In this document: positions 35,481 to 44,540 of the stretch, piece by piece
Position numbering within the stretch: position 1 is the stretch's first letter
How the letters are laid out: each line of letters begins with the position of its first letter
NCBI RefSeq assembly: GCF_013304825.1
Contig: NZ_JAAWUO010000004.1
Location: forward strand, 183,852-247,851
DNA length: 64,000 nucleotides
Origin: Blautia schinkii
GTDB lineage: Bacteria > Bacillota > Clostridia > Lachnospirales > Lachnospiraceae
Direction of reading: 5' to 3'
Translations under genes and position numbers: made by a program
The notes under the pieces: model-generated
Told to the model about the DNA's origin: nothing
Seen by the model: only the letters and a program-made list of their open reading frames with translations
The model's database searches: none

Positions 35481-36532
35481 TAAAAAATCTTCATAATGGT
35501 GCTGCAAGCATTGGTTTCGACTCCCCTCTTTATTTTGAAAGCTGTGCTTCTATTGTGAGCCAGAAAGAAGGAGACGGACCTTTGGGAAATCTTTTTGACA
35601 TGATCTGCAAAGATCCTATGTTTGGCTGTGATACCTGGGAATCGGCAGAAAGCACCCTTCAAAAAGAGGTCGCCACGCTTGCCATGAACCGCTGCAGTCT
35701 TACTCCTGAAGACGTGCAGCTGATGTTCGCAGGAGACCTGCTTGCCCAGACTGCAGCTACCAGCTTCGGCTCTGCCGGAATCGGAATTCCCTTTTACGGA
35801 CTGTACGGAGCCTGCTCTACCATGGGCGAATCTCTCTCCCTTGGTTCCCTGGCTCTCACTGCCGGTTTCGGAAGCCGTGTTCTATGCACAACCTCCAGTC
35901 ATTTTGCCAGCGCGGAAAAAGAGTTCCGCTTTCCACTTGGATATGGAAACCAGCGGCCTTTTTCTGCAACCTGGACTGTCACCGGAAGCGGAGCCTGTAT
36001 CTTAAACACTGCTCCTCCCGGGGAAAACTCTCCTCTCCGCTCTTCCGGCGGCTGTGCTGCCATCACAGGTCTCACTGCCGGCAGAGTCATGGACTACGGT
36101 CTGAAAGATTCCATGAATATGGGTGGATGTATGGCTCCTGCCGCCTGCGATACCATTACCCGGAATTTTGCAGACTTCGGACGCACTCCCTCTGATTATG
36201 ATGCAGTCTTTACAGGCGACCTTGGTGTTATCGGAAAAAAAATCCTTCTGGATCTTCTGGGCGAGCAGAATATCGATCTCTCTCCTATACATCAGGATTG
36301 CGGAATCCTGATCTATGACAACGAGACACAGGATACCCACGCAGGAGGAAGCGGCTGCGGCTGTTCTGCCACAGTTCTTGCCGCCTATATTCTTCCCAAA
36401 GTTGTATCCGGCGAATGGAAACGAATTCTTTTTGTACCAACAGGAGCACTTCTTTCCAAGGTAAGTTTCAACGAAGGTGACAGCATCCCCGGCATTGCCC
36501 ACGCTGTTGTCATTGAACATGTGGAGGTATGA
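35477..36532 (+). CDS. spoVAD: Stage V sporulation protein AD
   Basis: 351 aa with a thiolase-like fold: GAASIGFDSPLYFESCASIVS at the start, GDLLAQTAATSFGS and the C-terminal GCSATVLAAYILPKVVSGEWKRILFVPTGALLS. It is soluble and binds dipicolinic acid in Bacillus. Overlaps by 4 nt at both ends imply tight coupling with spoVAC and spoVAE. Confidence 0.95.
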   Translation: MIKNLHNGAASIGFDSPLYFESCASIVSQKEGDGPLGNLFDMICKDPMFGCDTWESAESTLQKEVATLAMNRCSLTPEDVQLMFAGDLLAQTAATSFGSAGIGIPFYGLYGACSTMGESLSLGSLALTAGFGSRVLCTTSSHFASAEKEFRFPLGYGNQRPFSATWTVTGSGACILNTAPPGENSPLRSSGGCAAITGLTAGRVMDYGLKDSMNMGGCMAPAACDTITRNFADFGRTPSDYDAVFTGDLGVIGKKILLDLLGEQNIDLSPIHQDCGILIYDNETQDTHAGGSGCGCSATVLAAYILPKVVSGEWKRILFVPTGALLSKVSFNEGDSIPGIAHAVVIEHVEV

Positions 36533-36891
36533 TCATGAATTATTTCAACGCATTCTGGGTAGGCGGACTGATCTGCGCCCTGGTCCAGATTCTTCTGGAC
36601 AAAACCAAGCTGATGCCCGGCCGCGTCATGGTGCTTCTTGTCTGCGCCGGTGCCTTTCTCAGTGCAGTCGGTTTTTATAAGCCTCTTGTGGATTTTGCGG
36701 GAGCAGGAGCTTCTGTACCCCTGATCGGATTCGGCCATGTATTATGGGAAGGCATGAAAAAAGCCATTGAAGAAGATGGGCTTCTCGGCCTTTTTACCGG
36801 AGGTTTTACCGCCTGCGCAGCCGGTGTATCCTCGGCTCTCATCTTTTCCTATCTGGCCAGCTTCCTCTTCCGTCCTAAGATGAAAAAATAA
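36529..36891 (+). CDS. spoVAE: Stage V sporulation protein AE (SpoVAEb type)
   Basis: 120 aa with three to four membrane segments: FWVGGLICALVQILLDKTKLMPGRVMV and GAGASVPLIGFGHVLWEGMKKAI, paralogous to SpoVAC. In Bacillus the protein is called SpoVAEb. It lies 17 nt before spoVAA. Confidence 0.92.
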   Translation: MIMNYFNAFWVGGLICALVQILLDKTKLMPGRVMVLLVCAGAFLSAVGFYKPLVDFAGAGASVPLIGFGHVLWEGMKKAIEEDGLLGLFTGGFTACAAGVSSALIFSYLASFLFRPKMKK

Positions 36892-36908
36892 AAAGGAGAT
36901 GTCTTTTC

Positions 36909-37535
36909 ATGAGTGATACCTTATATCTGCAGCTCGATCAGAACATTGAGGTCACAAATCCTCATGTATATCTCCAGGACATTGCCGCCCTTTCCATGGC
37001 TGATGCAAAAAAGCTCAACCGCCTCCGCGTCATGCAGGTAATGGTCCTGGATCCCATGAAACCTGGCCGATATGTAATGTCCGTCTCGGATCTTCTGAAA
37101 ATGATCCTGAAAGTGGAACCTTCCATTAATATTTCTCCCATCGGAGAAACGGATTTTATCATCACCTACCGGATCAGCTCTTCCACAGGCACGATATTTC
37201 GCTATGTTAAAATTTTCTTCGTATGCCTGGTTTCTTTTTTTGGGGCAGCCTTCTCTATTATGACTTTCAATAATGACGTTGACCTCGGAGGTCTTTTTGA
37301 CCAGCTCTACACCCTTGTTATGGGAAAAAGCTCCAACGGATTTACGGTTCTGGAGATTTCCTATTCTGTCGGGATCGGACTTGGAGTTCTGATCTTTTTC
37401 AACCACTTCGGTCATGCGAAGCTTTCCGATGATCCTACTCCCATGCAGGTGCAGATGCGTACCTACGAGGATGATGTGAACCAGACACTGATCGAACAGT
37501 CAGAACGGACGCAGAACCCTGCTAAAGAAATATAG
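36909..37535 (+). CDS. spoVAA: Stage V sporulation protein AA
   Basis: 208 aa. A soluble N-terminal part (about 1-90, LYLQLDQNIEVTNPHVYLQDIA) is followed by two membrane segments (about 97-118 and 148-168; YVKIFFVCLVSFFGAAFSIMTFNNDVDL is the family signature). In B. subtilis it is the first gene of spoVA; here it is last, 17 nt after spoVAE, with an AAAAGGAG site. The order suggests local rearrangement or a lineage-specific layout. Confidence 0.88.
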   Translation: MSDTLYLQLDQNIEVTNPHVYLQDIAALSMADAKKLNRLRVMQVMVLDPMKPGRYVMSVSDLLKMILKVEPSINISPIGETDFIITYRISSSTGTIFRYVKIFFVCLVSFFGAAFSIMTFNNDVDLGGLFDQLYTLVMGKSSNGFTVLEISYSVGIGLGVLIFFNHFGHAKLSDDPTPMQVQMRTYEDDVNQTLIEQSERTQNPAKEI

Positions 37536-37648
37536 GCAAAATCCTGTACCAGCTCTGGACAGAACATCCGCAGATCATGTAAGAAAGAGGTCTGCCTGCC
37601 GTATTCTTTATCTGCTGCAGATCACCTTGAGCGACCTTTGCATGATGT

Positions 37649-37689
37649 AAAAAAGCTCCCTGCAGATTCCTCTGCAAAGAGCTTTTTTT
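37649..37689. terminator. Bidirectional terminator between spoVAA and hppA
   Basis: AAAAAAGCTC pairs with GAGCTTTTTT around a CTGCAGA..TCTGCA inner stem. It is flanked by A and T runs suited to both converging genes. Confidence 0.85.
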
Positions 37690-37717
37690 ATATAATATGG
37701 GTTTACTGTTTTTCTGA

Positions 37718-39700
37718 TTACAGAAGTCCTCCGATGGATAAAAACAGAGGAGCGAATACCAGAGATACAATAGTCATAAGCTTGATCAGGATGTTGATGG
37801 ACGGACCTGAAGTATCTTTGAACGGGTCGCCGACTGTATCGCCGACAACGGCTGCTTTGTGCGCCTCGCTGCCTTTTCCGCCGTGATGTCCTGTCTCAAT
37901 ATATTTCTTGGCATTATCCCATGCACCACCTGCGTTGGACATGAAGATTGCCATCAGTACACCTGTTACAAGAGCACCTGAAAGAAGTCCTCCAAGAGCC
38001 TCAACACCAAGAACAACTCCAACAATAACCGGAACAACAACTGCCATGATTCCAGGAAGCATCATCTCATGAAGAGCTGCTGTTGTTGAAATCGCAACGC
38101 ATGATTTGTAATCCGGTTTCTCTGTACCCTTCATGATACCTGGTTTCTCACGGAACTGACGTCTTACTTCCTCGATCATCTTGTAAGCAGCCTTGGAAAC
38201 AGATTCCATAGTGAAAGCTGAGAAAAGGAATGTAAGCATACCACCGATAAAGATACCGATCGTAACACGAGGAGCAAGGATATTGATTGCATCCAGATTT
38301 ACTGCATTTGCATAAGATACAAACAGAGCAAGTGCTGTAAGTGCTGCGGAACCAATTGCAAAGCCTTTACCCATAGCTGCTGTTGTGTTACCTACAGAGT
38401 CAAGCTTATCTGTGATCTCACGAACAGATTCATCCAAACCTGACATCTCTGCAATACCACCGGCATTGTCAGCGATTGGACCATATGCGTCAACTGCAAC
38501 TGTGATTCCTGTTGTGGAAAGCATACCAACTGCTGCAAGAGCGATTCCGTATAATCCATCCACACCGTATGCTACAAAAATACCAACACAGATCAGCAGG
38601 ATCGGGAATGCTGTAGATTTCATACCTACTGCAATACCGCTGATGATAGTTGTAGCTGCACCTGTCTCAGACTGCTCGCCGATTCCCTGAACCGGTTTGT
38701 AATCTGCAGATGTATAGTACTCAGTAATGTTTCCGATGATGACACCAACAACAAGACCTGCGATAACAGCGATGGCTGCTTTCATGTCTCCGAAGAGAGT
38801 CTTGCTGAGGATCAGGGACACGATGATAACAAGTGCTGCAGATACATAGCTTCCTCTTGTGAGGGCTTTCTGCGGATTGGAATTATCATCACCCTTTACA
38901 AAGAATGTTGCAATGATGGATGCGATCAGTCCACAGCCTGCAATAGCCAGCGGATAGAGAACACCGGAAACTGCTCCGGCTACCGCACCAAGTGTAAGAG
39001 CAGATACCAGAGATCCTACATAAGACTCGAAAAGGTCTGCGCCCATACCGGCAACATCACCTACGTTATCACCTACGTTATCAGCGATAACAGCAGGGTT
39101 ACGAGGGTCATCCTCCGGGATTCCTGCCTCAACCTTACCTACAAGGTCAGCTCCTACGTCAGCTGCCTTTGTATAGATTCCGCCACCAACACGTGCGAAC
39201 AGTGCGATGGAAGAAGCACCAAGGCTGAATCCGGAAAGTACGTCAACGTTCTTTGTGATGATATACACAACGCTGACACCAAGTGCACCAAGGCCTGCAA
39301 CACACATACCCATAACAGCACCGCCGGAGAATGCAATGGAAAGAGCCTTGTTCATTCCTCCCTCTTTTGCTGCATTTGCTGTTCTTACATTAGCCTTTGT
39401 TGCAACGGTCATACCGCAGTATCCTGCGATTGTTGAAAACAGAGCACCTACTACGAAACAGATTGCTGTTACCCAGCTTCCAACTCCGATTCCGATCAGT
39501 ACAAAAAGTACGGCCACGAAAATAACCAGGATCTTGTACTCTGCTGTTAAGAAGGCGCGGGCACCTTCTGCGATCGCACCTGCGATCTCCTTCATTCTGT
39601 CTGTTCCTGCATCCTGCTTGCTGACCTTCGCTGCAAGGTATGCTGCGAACAGAAGTGCCAGTACTGCTGCCACCGGCACCAAATACATGTAGTTTTCCAC
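37718..39700 (-). CDS. hppA: Membrane-bound ion-translocating pyrophosphatase, K+-dependent type
   Basis: 660 aa, about 16 membrane helices. Pyrophosphate-binding motifs [35 protein letters not shown] and [22 protein letters not shown] are intact. [21 protein letters not shown] has Ala and Gly where K+-independent enzymes have Lys and Thr, which indicates the K+-dependent subfamily. Whether it pumps Na+ or H+ cannot be settled here; clostridial members often pump Na+. The start is a GTG at 39700 with GGAGG 8 nt upstream; an ATG at 39688 is the alternative. It saves energy from biosynthetic pyrophosphate in an anaerobe. Confidence 0.95.
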   Translation of the reverse strand: MENYMYLVPVAAVLALLFAAYLAAKVSKQDAGTDRMKEIAGAIAEGARAFLTAEYKILVIFVAVLFVLIGIGVGSWVTAICFVVGALFSTIAGYCGMTVATKANVRTANAAKEGGMNKALSIAFSGGAVMGMCVAGLGALGVSVVYIITKNVDVLSGFSLGASSIALFARVGGGIYTKAADVGADLVGKVEAGIPEDDPRNPAVIADNVGDNVGDVAGMGADLFESYVGSLVSALTLGAVAGAVSGVLYPLAIAGCGLIASIIATFFVKGDDNSNPQKALTRGSYVSAALVIIVSLILSKTLFGDMKAAIAVIAGLVVGVIIGNITEYYTSADYKPVQGIGEQSETGAATTIISGIAVGMKSTAFPILLICVGIFVAYGVDGLYGIALAAVGMLSTTGITVAVDAYGPIADNAGGIAEMSGLDESVREITDKLDSVGNTTAAMGKGFAIGSAALTALALFVSYANAVNLDAINILAPRVTIGIFIGGMLTFLFSAFTMESVSKAAYKMIEEVRRQFREKPGIMKGTEKPDYKSCVAISTTAALHEMMLPGIMAVVVPVIVGVVLGVEALGGLLSGALVTGVLMAIFMSNAGGAWDNAKKYIETGHHGGKGSEAHKAAVVGDTVGDPFKDTSGPSINILIKLMTIVSLVFAPLFLSIGGLL

Positions 39701-39730
39701 TCTTTTTACCTCCGTTCATGTATTGTTAAT

Positions 39731-39759
39731 ACTTTATCACATTATTTTGCATATTTCAA
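39731..39759 (-). promoter_or_regulatory. Promoter of hppA
   Basis: On the minus strand, TTGAAA (39754-39759), 17 nt and TAAAGT (39731-39736), giving a leader of about 25 nt. The region 39760-39896 upstream is very A/T-rich with no gene visible. Confidence 0.5.
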
Positions 39760-39896
39760 ATAGAATTTTCACTTAGTTTTTTGTTAATATTGTGATATAA
39801 TAAAATTTTATATAAATGAAATAAAATTTTTTTATATTATTGCTCGCATTTTTTCAGTTTCAGACAGCTTATATAATAGGAAGTTTTTTTATATCT

Positions 39897-40820
39897 CTAT
39901 TTGGACAAAATTTCCATTTTTCTTTCCAGAAGATTTTTTTCCAATAATTGTTTTTCTGCATTTTCGAATCCAATTCGTTCTATAGTCTCGGCAAAACGTT
40001 CTCCCTTTAATCCCTGGTCCTTAAAAAGCAGGATTGCCTTCTCAATAACATCCAGTGCCTCTTCCTCTGACGTAAAGATCCGGTTCAGGGCCTTTCCGTG
40101 AGAAATTTTCTTTCCCCAGCGTCCACCGATATAGATCTTGAATCCGTAGGTACCGTCCGGGATGGAATGGAACGGACATTTTCCCACACATCTTCCGCAG
40201 TGTCTGCAAAGCTCCTCATCAATGTGCAGTTTCCCGTCAACGACTTTCGCCACTTTGTTTGGACATGCAGCTTCAATGGCACATTTTTTACAGCCCTTGC
40301 AGGCCTCGCTGTCAAAGTGCGGGATCCTCTGTCCGATGATCCCCACATCGTTCAGATTTGGTTTCACACAGTTATTCGGGCATCCGCCTACTGCGATCTT
40401 AAATTTATGCGGCAGTGCAACCTGACGGTAGCCTTTATAGAATCTCTGGAAAATCTCTTCTGAAATTGCATAGGAATCCAGAAGTCCATACTGACAGGTG
40501 GTTCCCTTGCAGGATACTACCGGTCGGACCTTTGCTCCTGTTCCTCCTGTCTCCAGACCTTCCTTCGCAATAAATTCCTGAAACTCTTCGATCTTTTCAT
40601 AGGGGATTCCCTGGATCTCCACGGAGAGCCTGGTCGTGTAGGTAAGATTTCCGTTGCCGAATTTCTCTGCTGCTTCCGCCATACATCTGTGCTGTGCCGC
40701 TGTCACCTTTCCGTTTACAGTGATCACCCGTGCAGAAAATTCATCGGTTCCCCGGTTATTTAAAAACCCCTGCCCCTTCAGTCTTTTCTCTTCCTCTTTG
40801 CTTACAGTTAATGCTGACAT
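39897..40820 (-). CDS. Small siroheme sulfite/nitrite reductase-like protein with two ferredoxin clusters
   Basis: With ATG 40820 after GGAGGAGG the protein is 307 aa. An N-terminal ferredoxin-like half (about 1-95, YTTRLSVEIQGIPYEKIEEF) leads to the siroheme-[4Fe-4S] motif, CKGTTC (C104, C109) and GGCPNNC (C147, C151). Two 4Fe-4S ferredoxin motifs follow (C174/177/180/186 and C205/208/211/215). Such one-gene dissimilatory-type reductases occur in anaerobes and are thought to reduce sulfite or a related oxyanion, perhaps for detoxification. There is no partner subunit or siroheme synthesis gene nearby. It is divergent from a LysR regulator. Confidence 0.85.
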   Translation of the reverse strand: MSALTVSKEEEKRLKGQGFLNNRGTDEFSARVITVNGKVTAAQHRCMAEAAEKFGNGNLTYTTRLSVEIQGIPYEKIEEFQEFIAKEGLETGGTGAKVRPVVSCKGTTCQYGLLDSYAISEEIFQRFYKGYRQVALPHKFKIAVGGCPNNCVKPNLNDVGIIGQRIPHFDSEACKGCKKCAIEAACPNKVAKVVDGKLHIDEELCRHCGRCVGKCPFHSIPDGTYGFKIYIGGRWGKKISHGKALNRIFTSEEEALDVIEKAILLFKDQGLKGERFAETIERIGFENAEKQLLEKNLLERKMEILSK

Positions 40821-40915
40821 ATTTCCTCCTCCTGGTCTCACCGGCATTCCGATACTTTCCCACGGTATCGTTGCCCTGTATTTTGCAATGTTGAAATCGT
40901 TTTCACGTACTTCCT

Positions 40916-40921
40916 ACTATA
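40916..40921 (-). promoter_or_regulatory. -10 element upstream of the sulfite-reductase-like gene
   Basis: Minus-strand TATAGT at 40916-40921 has only a poor -35 (TTCTCA, 17 nt away). That is typical of an activator-dependent promoter and fits control by the divergent LysR protein. Confidence 0.4.
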
Positions 40922-40966
40922 CCACTTGAAGATGTATTTGAGAAATGATATTATTTTATAAAAATG

Positions 40967-40981
40967 ATAGGTTTTACCTAT
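40967..40981. promoter_or_regulatory. LysR-type operator (T-N11-A palindrome)
   Basis: ATAGGTTTTACCTAT is a perfect 6-3-6 palindrome matching the LTTR box AT-N11-AT. It lies between the divergent genes, about 30 nt before the LysR start and about 46 nt upstream of the reductase -10, the usual activator position. Confidence 0.65.
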
Positions 40982-41011
40982 ATACCAATTTACAATAAAA
41001 GGAGATTCCAT

Positions 41012-41929
41012 ATGACCATCCGCCATCTCACTGTTTTTGCGGCCGTTGCGGAACAGGGCTCCATGAGTGCTGCTGCCAAACATCTTTATCTTTCCCAGCC
41101 AACAGTCAGTCAGGCCATCCGTGAGCTGGAAGCTCATTATAACGGCCTTCTCTTTGAACGTCTTGGAAAAAAGCTTTATCTCACAGAACGGGGAAAGATT
41201 CTTCTTCCCCATGCCCGTGAAATGATCCGCCAGTTTCAGCAGCTGGAAGAGCTGATGCAGAATCAGGGACAGTCTTCCACCCTGAAGCTTGGCTCCACCC
41301 TCACTGTGGGAACCTGCCTGACCCCATCCATTATCCTGGATCTGCAGAAAAAAATCCCGGACCTTGACGTTTACTCCTTTGTCACCAACACGCAAAATAT
41401 CGAACAGAAGCTTCTGCGTTCTGAGCTGGACGCTGCTGTGGTAGAAGGTGAGATCCATTCCCCGGACCTTGTCGTTCTTCCCATCATCGACGACTGTCTG
41501 GTCCTTGCCGCCGGAAAAAAGCATCCGTTTTACCGCAGAGGACGCATCCATGACCAGGAGCTGAACAACCAGAAATTTGCAGTCCGGGAATATGGAAGCG
41601 GTACCAGACAGCTTTTTGAAGATTACACCCTTCGCCATGATCTGAAGATCCGGACTGCCTGGGAAGCCAACAGTCCGCAGGCACTGCTGAACGCAGTGCT
41701 GTATAACCAGATGCTCTCTGTTATGTCCATCCGTCTTATGCATCATGAGATCCGTCACCGTTCAGTCCGGGTCTTCTGCAACGAAGCAGGGGAATGGAAC
41801 CGGAAATTCAAGCTGGTCTATCACAAGAATAAGTTTCTTACCCCTGCTATCTTTGAGCTGGAAAAGATCCTTCACACCTATCAGCAGCTGGAACTGCCCT
41901 CTGTCATGGGTGTTCTGGAGCAGGAATAG
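41012..41929 (+). CDS. LysR-family transcriptional regulator
   Basis: The ATG at 41012 with GGAGA gives 305 aa. The N-terminal HTH (1-60) reads IRHLTVFAAVAEQGSMSAAAKHLYLSQPTVSQAIRELE. The effector domain follows (about 90-290; LKLGSTLTVGTCLTPSIILDL). It is divergent from the sulfite-reductase-like gene with a T-N11-A box between them, so it probably activates that gene and limits itself. The inducer is unknown. Confidence 0.92.
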   Translation: MTIRHLTVFAAVAEQGSMSAAAKHLYLSQPTVSQAIRELEAHYNGLLFERLGKKLYLTERGKILLPHAREMIRQFQQLEELMQNQGQSSTLKLGSTLTVGTCLTPSIILDLQKKIPDLDVYSFVTNTQNIEQKLLRSELDAAVVEGEIHSPDLVVLPIIDDCLVLAAGKKHPFYRRGRIHDQELNNQKFAVREYGSGTRQLFEDYTLRHDLKIRTAWEANSPQALLNAVLYNQMLSVMSIRLMHHEIRHRSVRVFCNEAGEWNRKFKLVYHKNKFLTPAIFELEKILHTYQQLELPSVMGVLEQE

Positions 41930-41960
41930 GCAGCTTTACAGGATTCCTCTCAGATCCGTT

Positions 41961-42007
41961 AAAAAACGGCCGCACATATCGCTCTTACGATATGTACAGC
42001 CGTTTTT
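41961..42007. terminator. Bidirectional terminator after the LysR gene
   Basis: AAAAAACGGC (41961-41970) pairs with GCCGTTTTT (41999-42007) around an ACATATCG/CGATATGT stem; it serves both converging genes. Confidence 0.88.
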
Positions 42008-42056
42008 CGTTTTTTATCTCACCCGACAGAGTCGGATCTCTTTCTGAACCGGATAT

Positions 42057-43355
42057 TTAGTTTGATTCGTTAAACACTTTTTTATCCAGTGCATTGTTCT
42101 GGTGTGCAACGATGGTTGTGCAGACTGCATCACCGGTAATGTTAACCGCTGTTCTGGTCATATCCAGGATACGGTCAATACCCATGATCAGACCAATAGC
42201 CTCAACCGGAAGTCCTACAGAGTTAAATACCATAGTCAGGGTAACAAGACCAACACTTGGTACACCGGCAGTTCCTACAGAAGCAAGGGTTGCAGTTCCG
42301 ATAACTGTCACATAATCCATCGGACTTAAGTGAATACCGAAGGCCTGTGCCGCAAATACTACGGCAACACCCTGCATGATGGAGGTACCGTCCATGTTGA
42401 TGGTAGCTCCAAGAGGAATGGTGAACGAAGAAATCTTCTTGGAAACACCCACTTTCTTGGACAGGGTATCAATGGACATCGGGATCGTGGCATTGGATGT
42501 AGCTGTTGAGAATGCAAATGCCATAACCGGGAAAAATTTCTTGATGAATTTTATCGGATTCAGTCCTGTAAAGATCTTCAGCAGGATCTGGTATACGCCG
42601 AAACACTGGATCGCCAGTGCAAGGAGAACACCGATCATATATTTTGCCAGCGGGATAAACGCACTGAAACCGATGTTTGCAAAAGTTCTGCTGATGAGGC
42701 AGAATACACCGATCGGTGCAAGTGCCATGATCATCATGGTCATCTCCATCATGATATCATTAAACTGACTGAAAAAGTTCGCTACTGTCTCTGCGCGCTC
42801 TCCCATTTTCGCAAGGATCACACCAACGATCAGGGCAAATACGATAACCTGAAGCATGGTTCCGCTTGCCAGGGAATTGATTGGATTGTCCGGAATGATA
42901 TTCAGGATGGTATCCGTAAGAGAGGTCGCCTCCATAGTCTCCACAGAGGAAGCGGAGGACTGAATAGAGCTCATATCGAGTCCCACACCCGGATTGATCA
43001 GATTACCTACAGTCAGAGCAACCGAAACAGCCAGAGCTGTAGTCGCCAGATAAAATACCAGTGTTCTCACACCTACGGTTCCAAGCTTCTTGGTATCACC
43101 GATGGACATACTTCCGCAGACAAGGGAACAGAATACCAACGGTACAACCAGCATTTTCATCAGACGGATAAATCCCTGTCCGATCACATAAAGGATTCCC
43201 TCCACGATCACGTCTTTTTTGAAGCTGCTGTCAGGAACCAGATAGCAGAGAATGATTCCCAGTATCGCACCTGCGATCAGCGCCACAAAGATCTTCGTGG
43301 TAAGACCCATTTTCTTTTTCTGCTGTGTTTTCTCTTTTATATTTTTTTCTTTCAT
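42057..43355 (-). CDS. Dicarboxylate/amino acid:cation symporter (DAACS/GltP family)
   Basis: The ATG at 43355 is 6 nt from GGAGG and gives 432 aa with eight membrane helices and two hairpins. The TM7 signature TINMDGTS, the HP1 serines (AFSTATSNATIPMS) and HP2 GTAGVPSVG are present. It takes up glutamate/aspartate or C4-dicarboxylates with Na+ or H+. It lies 1 nt after the rmlD-like gene, so the two are probably cotranscribed although their roles look unrelated. Confidence 0.92.
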   Translation of the reverse strand: MKEKNIKEKTQQKKKMGLTTKIFVALIAGAILGIILCYLVPDSSFKKDVIVEGILYVIGQGFIRLMKMLVVPLVFCSLVCGSMSIGDTKKLGTVGVRTLVFYLATTALAVSVALTVGNLINPGVGLDMSSIQSSASSVETMEATSLTDTILNIIPDNPINSLASGTMLQVIVFALIVGVILAKMGERAETVANFFSQFNDIMMEMTMMIMALAPIGVFCLISRTFANIGFSAFIPLAKYMIGVLLALAIQCFGVYQILLKIFTGLNPIKFIKKFFPVMAFAFSTATSNATIPMSIDTLSKKVGVSKKISSFTIPLGATINMDGTSIMQGVAVVFAAQAFGIHLSPMDYVTVIGTATLASVGTAGVPSVGLVTLTMVFNSVGLPVEAIGLIMGIDRILDMTRTAVNITGDAVCTTIVAHQNNALDKKVFNESN

Positions 43356-43356
43356 C

Positions 43357-44208
43357 CTAATCCTCCGTTCTTTCATCCATATATTCTTTCAATGATGCTT
43401 TCCAGTCTGGCATATCATACACTTCAATGATACGGAGGATAAAATTATCAAGAACGGCATACGGCGGTCTGACAGAAGAAAGATCTGACTGCTCTGTCGG
43501 CACGGATCTCAGCTCGATCTCCTTTCCTGCAAGGCGAAGGATCTCTGTTGCGAACTCATAACGGTTGCATACACCGCTGCAGGTTACGTGATAAGTTCCA
43601 TATTCGTTGGTATCGATAAGATACAGGATCATTCTTGCCAGATCCTTGGCACTGGTCGGTGATCCAAACTGATCAGAAGCAACGGAAAGTGCCTGACCTT
43701 TTTCTGCAGTCTCCAGCACACGGTTTACAAAATTGTGCCCGCCTTTTCCATATACCCAGTTGCTTCGGATAATGAAATGTTTGTGTGTGAACTCTTTTAC
43801 ATAGTTCTCTCCCGCTCTCTTGGAACGGCCGTAAACAGTCAGCGGATTGGTATCGTCAAACTCTGTATACGGTTTTTTGCTCTTTCCGTCGAAGACATCA
43901 TCTGTGGAAAGCTGTACGATCTTTGCTCCGCATTTTCTTGCCACGATACTTAAGTTTCTTGCTCCCAGTGCATTGACACGGTATGCATGTTCCGGATTCT
44001 TCTCACACTCATCGGTATCTGTGATACCGGTGCAGTTGATGATCACATCCGGACGGTTAATGGAACCGAAGTTGATCACTTCATCTGTGTCTGTGATATC
44101 CAGCTCGTCAAGGTCTGTGTTCAGAGTCTCGATCTGCATTGGATCCAGAACATCATTCAGTGCCCGTCCGATCTGTCCGTTGGCACCTGCGATCCATACT
44201 TTTAACAT
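43357..44208 (-). CDS. rfbD: RmlD-like dTDP-4-dehydrorhamnose reductase family protein
   Basis: 283 aa, an extended short-chain dehydrogenase. The nucleotide-binding motif WIAGANGQIGRAL (5-17) is followed by QLSTDDVFDG, and YGRSKRAGE supplies the YxxxK catalytic pair. FGSPTSAKDLARMI and the C-terminal LSSVRPPYAVLDN are RmlD hallmarks. It should reduce dTDP-4-keto-L-rhamnose, or act in a related NDP-sugar pathway. No other rml genes are nearby, so the exact substrate is uncertain. Confidence 0.82.
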   Translation of the reverse strand: MLKVWIAGANGQIGRALNDVLDPMQIETLNTDLDELDITDTDEVINFGSINRPDVIINCTGITDTDECEKNPEHAYRVNALGARNLSIVARKCGAKIVQLSTDDVFDGKSKKPYTEFDDTNPLTVYGRSKRAGENYVKEFTHKHFIIRSNWVYGKGGHNFVNRVLETAEKGQALSVASDQFGSPTSAKDLARMILYLIDTNEYGTYHVTCSGVCNRYEFATEILRLAGKEIELRSVPTEQSDLSSVRPPYAVLDNFILRIIEVYDMPDWKASLKEYMDERTED

Positions 44209-44247
44209 CTTTCTACCTCCCTGGTGTAATATGTGTGATACATAAAA

Positions 44248-44287
44248 TAAAGAGACATTGATTTAGATCAAAACCAATGCCCCTTTA
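44248..44287 (-). terminator. Hairpin in the leader of the rmlD-symporter operon
   Basis: On the minus strand AAAGGGGCATTG pairs (one mismatch) with CAATGTCTCTTT, followed by ATTTT. It lies 40 nt upstream of the rmlD start, so it may be an attenuator or the 3' end of an upstream transcript. Confidence 0.4.
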
Positions 44288-44439
44288 ACCTATATACTGA
44301 AATATATTTTATCAATATCTCAAAAAACTGTCAAGAAAAAAGCCCCTGTTTCCATAAGGTTCCTGCTGCTGATGTTACTGCCCACCGGCAGTATTTCCTC
44401 AAGATGTTTTTGTGAACAGAATTTACAGAAATCCTGAGG

Positions 44440-44470
44440 ATCGGGAGTTCCATAACTCCCGATTTTGTAT
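44440..44470 (+). terminator. Orphan plus-strand terminator upstream of the BspA-like gene
   Basis: ATCGGGAGTT (44440-44449) pairs perfectly with AACTCCCGAT (44454-44463), followed by TTTGTATTGT. No plus-strand gene precedes it. The 332-bp gap 44209-44540 otherwise holds only the hairpin above and the promoter below. Confidence 0.6.
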
Positions 44471-44497
44471 TGTAAATCCTGTCCCATGAATTATAAT
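44470..44497 (+). promoter_or_regulatory. Promoter of the BspA-like surface protein gene
   Basis: TTGTAA (44470-44475), 16 nt and TATAAT (44492-44497); the start codon is 44 nt downstream after AAAGGAG. Confidence 0.6.
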
Positions 44498-44540
44498 CTA
44501 AACAGGAGATCATCTAAAAACACATACAAAGGAGAAACTT

